A stretch of DNA of 64,000 bases from Streptomyces noursei (GCF_016917755.1 NZ_CP070326.1:8556001-8620000); one strand, 5' to 3'; counted from the stretch's first letter, positions 40,581 to 49,573 are shown. Notes: generated from the letters alone by a model not told the origin. Numbers and translations are program-made.

Positions 40581-41795
40581 TCAGACGACCGGCGCGGTCG
40601 CCACGATGGTGTGCGCCGCGGTGGCGATCTGGGTGTCCGTCAGGTCCGCGCGGGCGGTCAGGCGCAGCCGGGAGATCCCGTCGGGCACGGACGGCGGGCG
40701 GAAGCAGCCGACCGCGAGCCCGGCCGCCCGGCAGTCCGCGGCCCAGCGGACCGCCGCCTCCGGGGAGGGGGCGCGGACGGAGATCACCGCGGCGTCCGGG
40801 CGGACCGCCGTCAGGCCCGCCGCGGTGAGCCGGGCGTGCAGGTCCCGCGCCACCTCCCGGACGCGCGCGGGGCGGTGCGGCTCCCGGCGCAGCAGCCGGA
40901 GGGCCGCGAGCGCGCCACCGGCCGCGGCCGGTGCCAGCCCGGTGTCGAAGATGAACGAGCGGGCGGTGTTGACCAGGTGCTCGACGACCCGGGCCGGGCC
41001 GAGCACGGCACCGCCCTGGGAGCCGAGGGACTTGGAGAGTGTCACGGTCGCCACCACGTCGGCGTCCCCGGCCAGGCCGGCGGCCCGCAGCGCGCCGCGG
41101 CCCCCGTCGCCCAACACGCCGAGCCCGTGCGCGTCGTCGACCAGCAGCGCGGCGTCCCGGGTCCGGCAGGCGTCGGCGAGCGCGGGCAGCGGCGCGGCGT
41201 CGCCGTCGACCGAGAAGACCGCGTCGGTGACGGCCAGCGCCCGGCCGTGGTGACCGGCCAACGCGGTGCGGACGGCCGCCGGATCGGCGTGCGGGACCAC
41301 CTCGGTGCGGGCCCGGGAGAGTCGGCAGCCGTCGATGAGGGAGGCGTGGTTGCCGGCGTCCGAGACGACCAGGGTGCCGGCGGCGGTGAGCGCGGTGACC
41401 GCGGCGAGGTTGGCGGTGTACCCGGAGGACAGCACCAGCGCCGCCTCGAAACCGCAGAACTCGGCCAGCTCGCACTCCAGTTGGGCGTGCAGTTCGGTGC
41501 TGCCGGTGACCAGTCGCGAGCCGGTCGCGCCGGCGCCCCACCGGCCGGCGGCCGCGGCCGCGCCCTGCGTCACCTCCGGGTGCCGGGCCAGTCCGAGGTA
41601 GTCGTTGCCGGCCAGGTCGAGCAGCGGGGAGTCGGCCGGCCGGGGCCGCAGGGTGCGGACCAGGCCGGCGCGGCGGCGGGCGGCGCCGGCGGCGTCGATC
41701 CAGTCGAACGCCACGCCGGAGGCCGGCCGGGGGACCGCGGCGGGCGGCGCGTCCGGGGTGTCGCGCAGCAGCGGCGGGGCAGGGTCCTGGAGCAT
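40581..41795 (-). CDS. bioF: 8-amino-7-oxononanoate synthase
   Basis: 404 aa from ATG 41795 with GAAGGA 6 bases upstream. PLP enzyme of the alpha-oxoamine synthase group: LAGNDYLGLARHP, GATGSRLVTGSTELHAQLE, SSGYTANLAAVTAL, HASLIDGCRLS, VDDAHGLGVLG and the PLP Lys in VTLSKSLGSQGG. It joins pimeloyl-ACP/CoA and alanine in the first ring-forming arm of biotin synthesis. It is divergent from bioBAD, 229 bases away. Confidence 0.96.
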   Translation of the reverse strand: MLQDPAPPLLRDTPDAPPAAVPRPASGVAFDWIDAAGAARRRAGLVRTLRPRPADSPLLDLAGNDYLGLARHPEVTQGAAAAAGRWGAGATGSRLVTGSTELHAQLECELAEFCGFEAALVLSSGYTANLAAVTALTAAGTLVVSDAGNHASLIDGCRLSRARTEVVPHADPAAVRTALAGHHGRALAVTDAVFSVDGDAAPLPALADACRTRDAALLVDDAHGLGVLGDGGRGALRAAGLAGDADVVATVTLSKSLGSQGGAVLGPARVVEHLVNTARSFIFDTGLAPAAAGGALAALRLLRREPHRPARVREVARDLHARLTAAGLTAVRPDAAVISVRAPSPEAAVRWAADCRAAGLAVGCFRPPSVPDGISRLRLTARADLTDTQIATAAHTIVATAPVV

Positions 41796-41929
41796 CGGCG
41801 TCCTTCGTCTGTCGGCCCGGCGGACGAACCCGGTCCCGGGCCCGGCGCGCGGGCGTGCGGAACGGATCCCGGCAACGGGCTTGCGGAGCTTCGATTGTGG
41901 GCTGCCGATAGACGTTAGCGGTCGTTCCG

Positions 41930-41955
41930 CACACAGACGGTGTGGTGATACACAC
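41930..41955. promoter_or_regulatory. Alternating inverted repeats in the bioF-bioB divergent promoter
   Basis: CACAC-N5-GTGTG-N6-CACAC at 41930-41955: two overlapping inverted repeats sharing the middle GTGTG. It lies about 135 bases from bioF and 70 from bioB starts. Candidate site for a biotin regulator. Confidence 0.5.
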
Positions 41956-42024
41956 ACCCCGATCGACGGGCATTGTGGGAATCCTCCTTGGCCGGGGGCC
42001 GGGGCGTACGCCAGGATCATCGCC

Positions 42025-43185
42025 ATGGACCTGCTGAACACACTGGTGGACAAGGGACTGCGGCGCGAGGTGCCGACCCGTGACGAGGCGCTCGCCGTAC
42101 TGGCGACGTCCGACGACGAACTGCTCGACGTGGTGGCCGCGGCGGGCAAGGTGCGCCGCACGTGGTTCGGGCGGCGGGTCAAGCTCAACTACCTGGTCAA
42201 CCTCAAGTCGGGCCTGTGCCCGGAGGACTGCTCGTACTGCTCCCAGCGGCTGGGCTCGAAGGCGGAGATCCTCAAGTACACCTGGCTCAAGCCCGACGAC
42301 GCCTCCAAGGCGGCCGCGGCCGGGGTGGCCGGCGGCGCCAAGCGGGTCTGCCTGGTCGCCAGTGGCCGGGGGCCCACGGACAAGGACGTGGACCGGGTCT
42401 CGGAGACCATCGCCACCATCAAGGAGCAGAACGAGGGCGTCGAGGTCTGCGCCTGCCTGGGGCTCCTCAACGACGGCCAGGCGGAACGGCTGCGCGCGGC
42501 GGGCGCGGACGCCTACAACCACAACCTCAACACCTCGGAAGCCACCTACGGCGACATCTGCACCACGCACGACTTCTCCGACCGGGTCGAGACCGTCCAG
42601 CAGGCCCAGGCGGCGGGGATGTCCGCCTGCTCCGGGCTGATCGCCGGCATGGGCGAGACCGACGCCGACCTGGTCGACGTGGTCTTCGCGCTGCGCGAGC
42701 TGGACCCCGACTCGGTGCCGGTCAACTTCCTGATCCCGTTCGAGGGCACCCCGCTGGCCAAGGAGTGGAACCTCACCCCGCAGCGCTGCCTGCGCATCCT
42801 GGCGATGGTGCGGTTCGTCTGCCCGGACGTGGAGGTCCGGCTGGCGGGCGGTCGCGAGGTGCATCTGCGCAGCATGCAGCCGCTCGCCCTGCACTTGGTC
42901 AACTCCATCTTCCTGGGCGACTACCTGACCAGCGAGGGCCAGGCGGGCAAGGACGACCTGGCGATGATCGCGGACGCCGGGTTCGAGGTGGAGGGCACGG
43001 ACACCACCACGCTGCCGGCCCACCGCAGGGACACCGCGGACGCCACGGAGCCGGCGGACGCGGCGGCCCCGGCGGACACGGACGCGGAGTCGGCCACCGT
43101 GCCGGCCCCCTCCGAGGAGACCCGCCGCGATCTGGTCGCGGTGCGCCGCCGCGGCGCCGGCACCGACCTGCCCCCCAATGCCTGA
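42025..43185 (+). CDS. bioB: Biotin synthase
   Basis: 386 aa from ATG 42025. Radical SAM motif CPEDCSYC (about residue 69), second cluster residues in VCLVASGRGP and ACLGLL, YNHNLNTSE, and VRLAGGREVHLRSMQPLAL. The catalytic part ends about residue 325 (FEVEGTDT); the last 60 residues are an Ala/Asp/Glu/Arg-rich tail common in Streptomyces. Inserts sulfur into dethiobiotin. bioA overlaps by 8 bases. Confidence 0.98.
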   Translation: MDLLNTLVDKGLRREVPTRDEALAVLATSDDELLDVVAAAGKVRRTWFGRRVKLNYLVNLKSGLCPEDCSYCSQRLGSKAEILKYTWLKPDDASKAAAAGVAGGAKRVCLVASGRGPTDKDVDRVSETIATIKEQNEGVEVCACLGLLNDGQAERLRAAGADAYNHNLNTSEATYGDICTTHDFSDRVETVQQAQAAGMSACSGLIAGMGETDADLVDVVFALRELDPDSVPVNFLIPFEGTPLAKEWNLTPQRCLRILAMVRFVCPDVEVRLAGGREVHLRSMQPLALHLVNSIFLGDYLTSEGQAGKDDLAMIADAGFEVEGTDTTTLPAHRRDTADATEPADAAAPADTDAESATVPAPSEETRRDLVAVRRRGAGTDLPPNA

Positions 43186-44482
43186 GCCGCTCGCCCCCGA
43201 CACCCTGCTGGCGCTCGACCGGCAGCACGTCTGGCACCCGTACGGGCCGATGCCCGGCCGGAGCGAGCCGCTGCTGGTCGAGTCGGCCGCCGGCGTCCGG
43301 CTCCGGCTCGGCCGGCCCGCCGAGGGGCGGACCGAGCTGGTGGACGGGATGTCGTCCTGGTGGTCGGCAGTGCACGGCTACAACCACCCGGTGCTCAACG
43401 ACGCGGCCCGCGGCCAGTTGGCGCGGATGAGCCATGTGATGTTCGGCGGGCTCACCCACGAACCCGCGGTCCGGCTCGCCAAGCGGCTGGTGGACATCAC
43501 CCCCGAACCGCTGCAGCACGTCTTCCTCGCCGACTCCGGTTCGGTGTCGGTGGAGGTGGCCGTCAAGATGTGCCTCCAGTACTGGCGCTCGGTGGGCAGG
43601 CCGGAGAAGCAGCGGCTGCTGACCTGGCGCGGCGGCTACCACGGTGACACCTGGCAGCCGATGTCGGTCTGCGATCCGGACGGCGGGATGCACGACCTCT
43701 GGCAGGGCGTGCTGCCCCGGCAGGTCTTCGCCGACACGCCACCGGCCGGCTTCGACGCCCCGCCGGACACCGGGTACGCGGCGCACCTGCGGGAGCTGAT
43801 CGGCCGGCACGCCGACGAGTTGGCGGCGGTCATCGTCGAGCCGGTGGTGCAGGGCGCGGGCGGGATGGCGTTCCACTCCCCCGGCTATCTGCGGGTGCTG
43901 CGGGAAGCCTGCGACGCCCACGGCGTGCTGTTGGTGTTCGACGAGATCGCCACCGGCTTCGGCCGCACCGGCGCGCTCTTCGCGGCCGATCACGCCGGGG
44001 TCGCGCCGGACGTGATGTGCGTGGGCAAGGCCCTGACCGGTGGTTATCTGACCCTCGCGGCGACGCTGTGCACCGCGGAGGTCGCCGAGGGGATCTCCCG
44101 CGGCGAACTGCCGGTGCTGGCGCACGGCCCCACCTTCATGGGCAATCCGCTGGCCGCCGCGGTCGCCGAGGCATCCATCGAGCTGCTGCTGTCCCAGGAC
44201 TGGGCACAGGAGGTCAAGCGGATCGAGGCCGGGCTCCGGGAGGGACTGGCGCCCGCCCGGGAGATGCCGGGGGTGCGCGACGTGCGCGTGCTGGGCGCGA
44301 TCGGCGTGGTCCAGCTCGACCACCCGGTGGACATGGCCGCCGCGACCCGGGCCGCCGTCCGGGAGGGCGTGTGGCTGCGTCCGTTCCGGGACCTGATCTA
44401 CACCATGCCGCCGTACATCACCGGTGACGAGGACGTGGCGCGGATCTGCGCCGCGGTACGCGCGGCGGCGCGCGAGGGCTGA
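43178..44482 (+). CDS. bioA: Adenosylmethionine-8-amino-7-oxononanoate aminotransferase
   Basis: 434 aa from ATG 43178, overlapping the bioB end. Class III aminotransferase: HVWHPYGPM, ELVDGMSSWWSAVHGYNHP, FADSGSVSVEVAVKM (usual FLADSGS), LLTWRGGYHGDTWQPMSVCD, VFDEIATGFGRTG, PLP Lys in CVGKALTGGYLTLAATL. Transfers an amino group from S-adenosylmethionine to the bioF product. Confidence 0.97.
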   Translation: MPEPLAPDTLLALDRQHVWHPYGPMPGRSEPLLVESAAGVRLRLGRPAEGRTELVDGMSSWWSAVHGYNHPVLNDAARGQLARMSHVMFGGLTHEPAVRLAKRLVDITPEPLQHVFLADSGSVSVEVAVKMCLQYWRSVGRPEKQRLLTWRGGYHGDTWQPMSVCDPDGGMHDLWQGVLPRQVFADTPPAGFDAPPDTGYAAHLRELIGRHADELAAVIVEPVVQGAGGMAFHSPGYLRVLREACDAHGVLLVFDEIATGFGRTGALFAADHAGVAPDVMCVGKALTGGYLTLAATLCTAEVAEGISRGELPVLAHGPTFMGNPLAAAVAEASIELLLSQDWAQEVKRIEAGLREGLAPAREMPGVRDVRVLGAIGVVQLDHPVDMAAATRAAVREGVWLRPFRDLIYTMPPYITGDEDVARICAAVRAAAREG

Positions 44483-44567
44483 TCCCCGCTGCGGGGCGGA
44501 GCCGGCCCGCCCCCGCCCCGCAGCGCCCTCCTCACCACCATCAGCGAAGAGTTCGGAGGCACACCAC

Positions 44568-45302
44568 ATGTCGGTGCTGTTCGTGACCGGTACGGGTACC
44601 GAGATCGGCAAGACCGTGACCACCGCCGCGATCGCCGCGGCGACGCTGCGCCGGGGCCGCTCGGTCGCGGTCCTCAAGGCCGCCCAGACCGGCCTCGCGG
44701 TGGACGAGCCGGGGGACGCGGCCGAGGCGGGGCGGCTGGCCGGCGCGGTCGCCGTCTGCGAACTCGCCCGGTTCCCCGAGCCGTTGGCGCCCGCCACCGC
44801 GGCCCTGCGGGCCGGTCTGCCGCCGGTGCGCCCGCAGGAGATCGCCGAGGCCGCCGCGAAACTGGCCGCCTCGCACGACCTGGTCCTGGTCGAGGGCGCC
44901 GGCGGTCTGCTGGTCCGCTTCGACGACGAGGGGAACACCCTCGCCGACGCCGCGCGGATGGCCGGCGCCCCGGTCCTGGTGGTCGTCCAGGCCGGGCTCG
45001 GCACCCTCAACGCCACGGCGCTGACCGCGCTGGCCCTGCGCTCGCACGGCCTGGACTGCACCGGTGTGGTCGTCGGCAGCTGGCCGGCCGAGCCGGACCT
45101 CGCGGCCCGCTGCAACCTCGGCGACCTGCCGCAGGCCGCGGACGCCCCGCTCCTCGGCCTGATCCCGGAGGGCTCCGGCGCGCTGCCGCCGGACGCCTTC
45201 CAGGCCGCCGCCCCCGGCTGGCTGGCACCGGAGCTGGGGGGCTCGGGCGCCTTCGGCCCCGCCGACGTCGCCGCGCTCGCGCCGGCCGCCCTCGCGTCGT
45301 AG
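44568..45302 (+). CDS. bioD: Dethiobiotin synthetase
   Basis: 244 aa from ATG 44568; CGGAGG upstream. P-loop VTGTGTEIGKTVTTAA, LKAAQTG, LVLVEGAGGLLV and the late VVGSWPAEPDL segment. Closes the ureido ring with ATP and CO2. Last gene of bioBAD, 85 bases after bioA. Confidence 0.96.
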   Translation: MSVLFVTGTGTEIGKTVTTAAIAAATLRRGRSVAVLKAAQTGLAVDEPGDAAEAGRLAGAVAVCELARFPEPLAPATAALRAGLPPVRPQEIAEAAAKLAASHDLVLVEGAGGLLVRFDDEGNTLADAARMAGAPVLVVVQAGLGTLNATALTALALRSHGLDCTGVVVGSWPAEPDLAARCNLGDLPQAADAPLLGLIPEGSGALPPDAFQAAAPGWLAPELGGSGAFGPADVAALAPAALAS

Positions 45303-45340
45303 GCCGCTCACCCCGGCCCGTGCCGCGTCGGCCGGCACCC

Positions 45341-45390
45341 GGAAGGCCCCCGCTTCCCGCGCTGCGCGCGCCGGGATCGGGGCCTTCGGA
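45341..45390. terminator. Terminator between bioD and the toxin gene
   Basis: Long imperfect hairpin: CGGAAGGCCCCCG (from 45341) pairs with CGGGGCCTTCGG (to 45390), with an inner CCCGCGC/GCGCGCCGGG arm. It lies between convergent genes. Confidence 0.75.
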
Positions 45391-45404
45391 TCGGACGGCC
45401 CGGG

Positions 45405-45776
45405 TCAGGCCGTCCAGGTGCGCAGTTCGTCGGCGATGGCGCGGACGTCCGCGGTGCCGTCCTTGACCATGCGGGCCAGGTCGCGGACCTGTTCGGGGGA
45501 GGTGGCGACCTTCAGGCCGCTGGCGACCAGGAAGCCGTAGGCGACGGCGGTCGCGAACATCGCGTTGGAGCGCTCCAACGCCGGGACGTGGAGCAGCAGT
45601 TGGAGGAGGGCGGCGGCGCGGTCCTGGGGCTCGGGGTAGACGGGGACGCCGAATATCTCCGCCTCGTGGCGGCCGATCGCGGCCATCAGCGCGCCCCAGT
45701 CGGTGACCTGCGGGTCTCCGGGCGTGTGCTGTTCGGCGATCAGGAGGAGCCAGGCGAGATCGATGCGCAGTGTCAC
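45405..45776 (-). CDS. Doc-like (Fic fold) toxin of a toxin-antitoxin pair
   Basis: 123 aa from GTG 45776, whose GTGA overlaps the antitoxin stop. Doc-like layout: RIDLAWLLLIAEQ at the N-terminus, PQVTDWGALMAAIGRHEAEI, then DRAAALLQLLLHVPALERSN and AMFATAVAYGFLVASGL where Doc proteins have the Fic motif H-x-F-x-x-G-N-K. Here that motif is degenerate (HVPALERSN), so AMP/phosphate transfer may be changed or lost. Doc phosphorylates EF-Tu in the known case. Assignment rests on layout and the antitoxin partner. Confidence 0.7.
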   Translation of the reverse strand: MTLRIDLAWLLLIAEQHTPGDPQVTDWGALMAAIGRHEAEIFGVPVYPEPQDRAAALLQLLLHVPALERSNAMFATAVAYGFLVASGLKVATSPEQVRDLARMVKDGTADVRAIADELRTWTA

Positions 45777-46060
45777 GTTGTGCCCGGCAGTCCTTCCCGG
45801 TGGTGGGCGTCCCGGTGCCCGGGGGCGGGGCGGGGGCGGTCCGGGCCCGGATCGAGGCCGAACTCCTCGGCGAAGACCCGCTCGTACTGCTTCATGAAGT
45901 CCGCGGCGGCCTCGACGAAGGTCTGGCCGACCTCGCCGGCGTCCTTGAGGACCAACTCCTCGATATAGCGGTTCACGCTGACTCCCCGCTGCAGAGCGCG
46001 CTCCCGCGCCGCTTCGGCGGTGGCCTCGTCCACCCGGACGTTCAACTGCGTTTTCGCCAC
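45773..46060 (-). CDS. Ribbon-helix-helix antitoxin
   Basis: 95 aa from ATG 46060. MAKTQLNVRVDEATAEAARE followed by RALQRGVSVNRYIEELVLKD is an Arc/MetJ-like ribbon-helix-helix. Residues 45-70 (EVGQTFVEAAADFMKQYERV) would bind the toxin. The tail (PGPDRPRPAPGHRDAHHREG) is probably disordered. First gene of the pair, 4-base overlap with the toxin. It likely represses its own promoter. Confidence 0.8.
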   Translation of the reverse strand: MAKTQLNVRVDEATAEAARERALQRGVSVNRYIEELVLKDAGEVGQTFVEAAADFMKQYERVFAEEFGLDPGPDRPRPAPGHRDAHHREGLPGTT

Positions 46061-46255
46061 GCCTCCATGCTAGCGCGCAGGCGCTAGCACCGGCAAGGGC
46101 CGGCGCCGCGGGCGCGCGCCGGGCCACGGGCCATCGGGGCGACCGGGGTGCCCCGTCCGCCGTGCCACCGCCGGGCGGCCCGGACGGATGCCGCACGATG
46201 TGAACCGGCGGGCGCGCGCACCGTCCGGCCGTCCCGCCCCTGAAGGAGCGCCGCC

Positions 46256-47737
46256 GTGTCCGTCCCCGCCCCCGTCCCGCACCTGCGGCGCAGTCTGCGC
46301 CGGTTCGACATCATGGCGATGGGCGTCGCCGCGGTGGTCTCGTTCGACGTGATCGGGCAGATCGCGGCGGGCGGCGGGCAGGCCATCACCTGGATCGCGG
46401 TGCTCGCGGTGTCGTTCCTGCTGCCGTACGCCCTGCTGTTCGCGGAGACCGGCGCCGCCTTCCCGCAGGAGGGCGGCCCCTATGTGTGGGTGGACGTGGC
46501 GTTCGGACGGCTGCCGGCGGCGCTGACGACGATGTTCTACTGGGTCACCAACCCGGTCTGGCTGGGCGGTTCGCTGGCGTTCCTCGCCGCCCGGGCGTGG
46601 AACGGCTACGTCTTCCCGCTGGGTTCCGGGACCACCGCCGACTACGTCTTCAAGCTGGTCTTCATCTGGGCGGCCATCCTCACCGCGGTGGTCTCGCTGC
46701 GCCGCGGCAAGTGGATCACCACGGCGGGGGCCGCGGCGAAGGTCCTGGCCCTGGCCTTCTTCACCGCCACGGCGGTGGCCTACGGCATCCGGCACGGCTT
46801 CCGCGGCCTGACGGAGGCGCACTTCACGCCGACCGCCGCCGGATTCCTGGCGCTGGTCCCGGTGCTGCTCTTCGCCTACGTCGGGTTCGAGGCACCCAAC
46901 GCGGCGGGCGACGAGATGCTCGACGCGCAGCACGACGTGCCGGTGGCGATCGGGGTGTCCGGCGCCATCGCCGCCGCCTGCTACCTGCTGCCGGTGGCGG
47001 CGATCCTGTCCGCCGCACCACCGGGCCAGGTCACCGGGGTCGGCGGTTTCATGGACGCCGCGGAGCTGGTCTTCGGGATCTACGGGAGCTGGCGCGGGCC
47101 GCTGTTGACGGGGGCCGCGGTGCTGTTCGCGGTGGCCCTGCTGACCCAGGGCAGCGCCTGGATGATCGTCGCCGACCGGATGCAGGCGATGGCGGCGGCC
47201 GACGGCGGCTTCTTCACCCGGGCGTTGGGTGCCTTCCATCCGCGGCTGGGCACCCCGGTCCGGATGAACCTGCTCTCCGGGGTCACCGCCACCGCCTTCA
47301 TGGTCGCCGCCATGCACCTGGCGCACGGCGACGCCTCGGACGTCTTCGGTGTGGTGCTGGCCGTGGCGATCACCACGCTGCTGCTGTCGTACCTCACGGT
47401 GATCCCGGCGCTGTTGGCGCTCCGGCTGCGGCACGGCGAGGTGCCCCGGCCCTACCGGGTCCCGTTCGGCACTGCGGGCTTCACCGTCGCGGCGCTGGTG
47501 GTCTACGCCTGGATCCTGCTGGGCTCATGGGTGGCGCTGTTCCCCGGCACGCTGGAGGCCGCGGTCGGCATCCCCTACAGCTTCCGGGCGGTGTGGGGCG
47601 TCTCCCGGTCCACCTTCGAGACGTTCACCCTGGGCACCGTCGGACTGCTGCTGGCGGTCGCCGGCGCGGGGTACGTGACCCAGCGCATGTGCGCACAGCC
47701 CGGCGACGATCAGCGCCAGTCCGGCCCAGCCGGATAG
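46256..47737 (+). CDS. APC family amino acid permease
   Basis: 493 aa from GTG 46256 with AAGGAG upstream. About 12 membrane helices. Family features: MAMGVAAVVSFDVIGQIAAG in the first helix (the APC unwound Gly-rich region), FAETGAAFPQEGGPYVWVDVAFG (conserved sequence after helix 2), FAYVGFEAPNAAGDEM. Transports an amino acid or polyamine with protons. The last 213 bases are overlapped by the antisense tail of the convergent DMT gene. Confidence 0.9.
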   Translation: MSVPAPVPHLRRSLRRFDIMAMGVAAVVSFDVIGQIAAGGGQAITWIAVLAVSFLLPYALLFAETGAAFPQEGGPYVWVDVAFGRLPAALTTMFYWVTNPVWLGGSLAFLAARAWNGYVFPLGSGTTADYVFKLVFIWAAILTAVVSLRRGKWITTAGAAAKVLALAFFTATAVAYGIRHGFRGLTEAHFTPTAAGFLALVPVLLFAYVGFEAPNAAGDEMLDAQHDVPVAIGVSGAIAAACYLLPVAAILSAAPPGQVTGVGGFMDAAELVFGIYGSWRGPLLTGAAVLFAVALLTQGSAWMIVADRMQAMAAADGGFFTRALGAFHPRLGTPVRMNLLSGVTATAFMVAAMHLAHGDASDVFGVVLAVAITTLLLSYLTVIPALLALRLRHGEVPRPYRVPFGTAGFTVAALVVYAWILLGSWVALFPGTLEAAVGIPYSFRAVWGVSRSTFETFTLGTVGLLLAVAGAGYVTQRMCAQPGDDQRQSGPAG

Positions 47738-48592
47738 CGCGAGCGGCGCGACCCCGGTCAGCAGTGCCTCCCCGAGCAGGGTGAACGGCACCTCGGCCGC
47801 CTGGGTCGCCTCGACCGCGCCGAGTGCCGCGGGCTGGTGCCGCACCCGGTCGGTGGCGCGGAAGAAGAGGGTGGTGGCCAGCACGCCGGAGAGCAGCGCG
47901 ACCACCAGCGACCGGGTCAACTGGCCGCCGGACGGCGGGCCTTGGGTGACCGCCGCGGTGCCGGCCAGCGCCAGCCAGAGCGGTAGCGACCCCAGCGTCA
48001 TGGCGAGCGTCCGCTGCACCCCGTCCAGGCCGTCGAGCCCGAGCAGCCGGCGGTTGCCGAGCGGGTAGGCGACGGCGGCGACGAGGACGGGCAGCACCAC
48101 CCGCAGCGCGTCCCCGGCGCCGGTGCCGCCGGAGTGCTGGAGCTGGGTGAGGACGACCCCCACCACGATGAGCGCGGAGACGCCCAGGGTGCGCAGCGGG
48201 ACCCGGCCGCCGCCGAGCGCCCCGAGGGCGATGCCGGCGACGATCACCAGCTGCCAGGTGGCGGCGACCAGCCATCCGGCGCCGTGTTCCCCGGCCCAGG
48301 TCAGCGGCGCGTAGAAGAGCCCGAAGCCGACCGTGGACCAGCCCAGCCAGACCCCCGGCCGGGCCCGCAGGCTGCGCAGCACTGCGGGGAGCCCGCCGCG
48401 CACCGCCACCAGCGCGAGCAGCGGGACGGTCATGAACAGGTAGCGCAGGCTGGCGCTCCACATCCAGGAGCCGCCGGCCACGCTCATCATCCGGTTGAGC
48501 ACGAAGGTGGTGGCGAAGCAGGCGGCGGCGAGGACGCCGAGGCCCATGGGGAGGACGACGCCGCTCCGTGCGCCGCGCGCGGATATCGGCAC
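47525..48592 (-). CDS. Drug/metabolite (EamA/EmrE-like) transporter with run-on tail
   Basis: Start GTG 48592, GGGAGAA just upstream. About ten membrane helices: GLGVLAAACFATTFVLNRMM, SLRYLFMTVPLLALVAV, WQLVIVAGIALGALGGG, ... SGWAGLALIVAGLCAHALG at about residue 295. After that the frame runs on for 55-60 polar residues (RAGDRQQQSDGAQGERLEGG...) antisense to the permease gene. The normal end was probably near 47690, so a stop has been lost. The divergent GntR gene is the likely regulator. Substrate unknown. Confidence 0.8.
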   Translation of the reverse strand: MPISARGARSGVVLPMGLGVLAAACFATTFVLNRMMSVAGGSWMWSASLRYLFMTVPLLALVAVRGGLPAVLRSLRARPGVWLGWSTVGFGLFYAPLTWAGEHGAGWLVAATWQLVIVAGIALGALGGGRVPLRTLGVSALIVVGVVLTQLQHSGGTGAGDALRVVLPVLVAAVAYPLGNRRLLGLDGLDGVQRTLAMTLGSLPLWLALAGTAAVTQGPPSGGQLTRSLVVALLSGVLATTLFFRATDRVRHQPAALGAVEATQAAEVPFTLLGEALLTGVAPLALSGWAGLALIVAGLCAHALGHVPRAGDRQQQSDGAQGERLEGGPGDAPHRPEAVGDADRGLQRAGEQRHP

Positions 48593-48692
48593 GGTTCTCC
48601 CTTCCGTAACGGCGTTACAGCACGCCCTTCGGCGGACATGACCTGCGGTTCTCCCCTGCCGACGGGGTCGGCGGAGGACATGACATCGAGAA

Positions 48693-48711
48693 CTGACATC
48701 TGAAATGTTAG
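48693..48711. promoter_or_regulatory. Candidate GntR operator
   Basis: CTGACAT-N5-ATGTTAG, 7-base arms with one mismatch, between the transporter and GntR starts and 52 bases upstream of gntR. Confidence 0.5.
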
Positions 48712-48762
48712 TGCTCCCCCATCCGGTCCCGGGAGCCGGGGTCGGCCGCTTAGGATCGGGGG

Positions 48763-49458
48763 GTGACCGCACTGGGACCGGTGCCGAGAAGGCTGCTGCG
48801 CGACGAGGCGTACGACGCCCTGCTGGAGGCGATCGTCGCCGGCGAGCTCCCGCCCGGGCAGAAACTCCACGACGGCGAGCTCGCCGAGCGCCTGGGCCTC
48901 TCCCGCGCCCCCGTACGCCAGGCGCTCGCCCGCCTCACCGCCGAACGGCTGGTGGTGTCCAAACCGCAGAGCTACACCCGGGTGGCCCCGGTCGTGGCCC
49001 AGGAGATCCGGGACGCCCTCGCCGTCGTCCAGGCCATGCACGCACTCGCGGTGCGCACGGCGGTGCCCCGCCTGACCGGGGAGGACCTGGCGCGGATGCG
49101 GGCGGCCAACGCCGCGTTCGTCCGCGCCCTGGACGAGGAGGACCCCGCCGCCGCCCTCGCCGCCGACGACGCGCTGCACGCCGTGCCCATCGAGGTGTGC
49201 GGCAACGAGGCGCTGGCCGAGACCGTGCGCCGGTACACCCCGCTGCTGCGCCGGCTGGAGCGCCGCCGCTTCTCCAGCGCCGCGGCGCGCGCCTCCGCCG
49301 CCCGCCACGACGCGCTGATCGACGCCTGTGCGGCGGGCGACACCGGGACCGCGGTGGCGCTGTCGGGCGAGATCTGGGGCGGGCTCGATGCGGAGGCCGT
49401 CGCGGAGGAGGAGGCCGCGGCGGCACAGACCCACCAGCCGCCGTCGAGGACTCCGTAG
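48763..49458 (+). CDS. GntR family regulator, FadR/FCD type
   Basis: 231 aa from GTG 48763. Winged helix residues 10-75: LLRDEAYDALLEAIVAGELP, GQKLHDGELAERLGLSRAPV, RQALARLTAERLVVSKPQSY. The C-terminal helical FCD domain carries metal/ligand residues in ALAADDALHAV and SAAARHDALIDACAAGD. Divergent from the DMT transporter with a shared inverted repeat, so probably its repressor. Confidence 0.9.
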   Translation: MTALGPVPRRLLRDEAYDALLEAIVAGELPPGQKLHDGELAERLGLSRAPVRQALARLTAERLVVSKPQSYTRVAPVVAQEIRDALAVVQAMHALAVRTAVPRLTGEDLARMRAANAAFVRALDEEDPAAALAADDALHAVPIEVCGNEALAETVRRYTPLLRRLERRRFSSAAARASAARHDALIDACAAGDTGTAVALSGEIWGGLDAEAVAEEEAAAAQTHQPPSRTP

Positions 49459-49527
49459 CACGGCGGAGCGTGCGCCGTCACGGGGTGCCGCCGGACCGGC
49501 CCGCGTCACGGTCGGATTGCGGCCACC

Positions 49528-49573
49528 CCGTTCGAGCGAGCCGAATCGTTCTTCCTGCCGCCGTTCGAGCGAG
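49528..49573. repeat. 13-bp direct repeat upstream of the tail-tube-like gene
   Basis: CCGTTCGAGCGAG at 49528-49540 and 49561-49573, identical, 33 bases apart start to start (three helical turns). Could be a regulator site or chance within a GC-rich leader. Confidence 0.4.

Noticed and set aside
41796..42024. Riboswitch between bioF and bioB
   Set aside because: No known biotin riboswitch exists and no conserved structured element is recognisable; only short inverted repeats are seen.
40456..43203. A 915-codon minus-strand frame over bioF and bioB
   Set aside because: Its left part is a shifted frame of bioF and its right part antisense to bioB.
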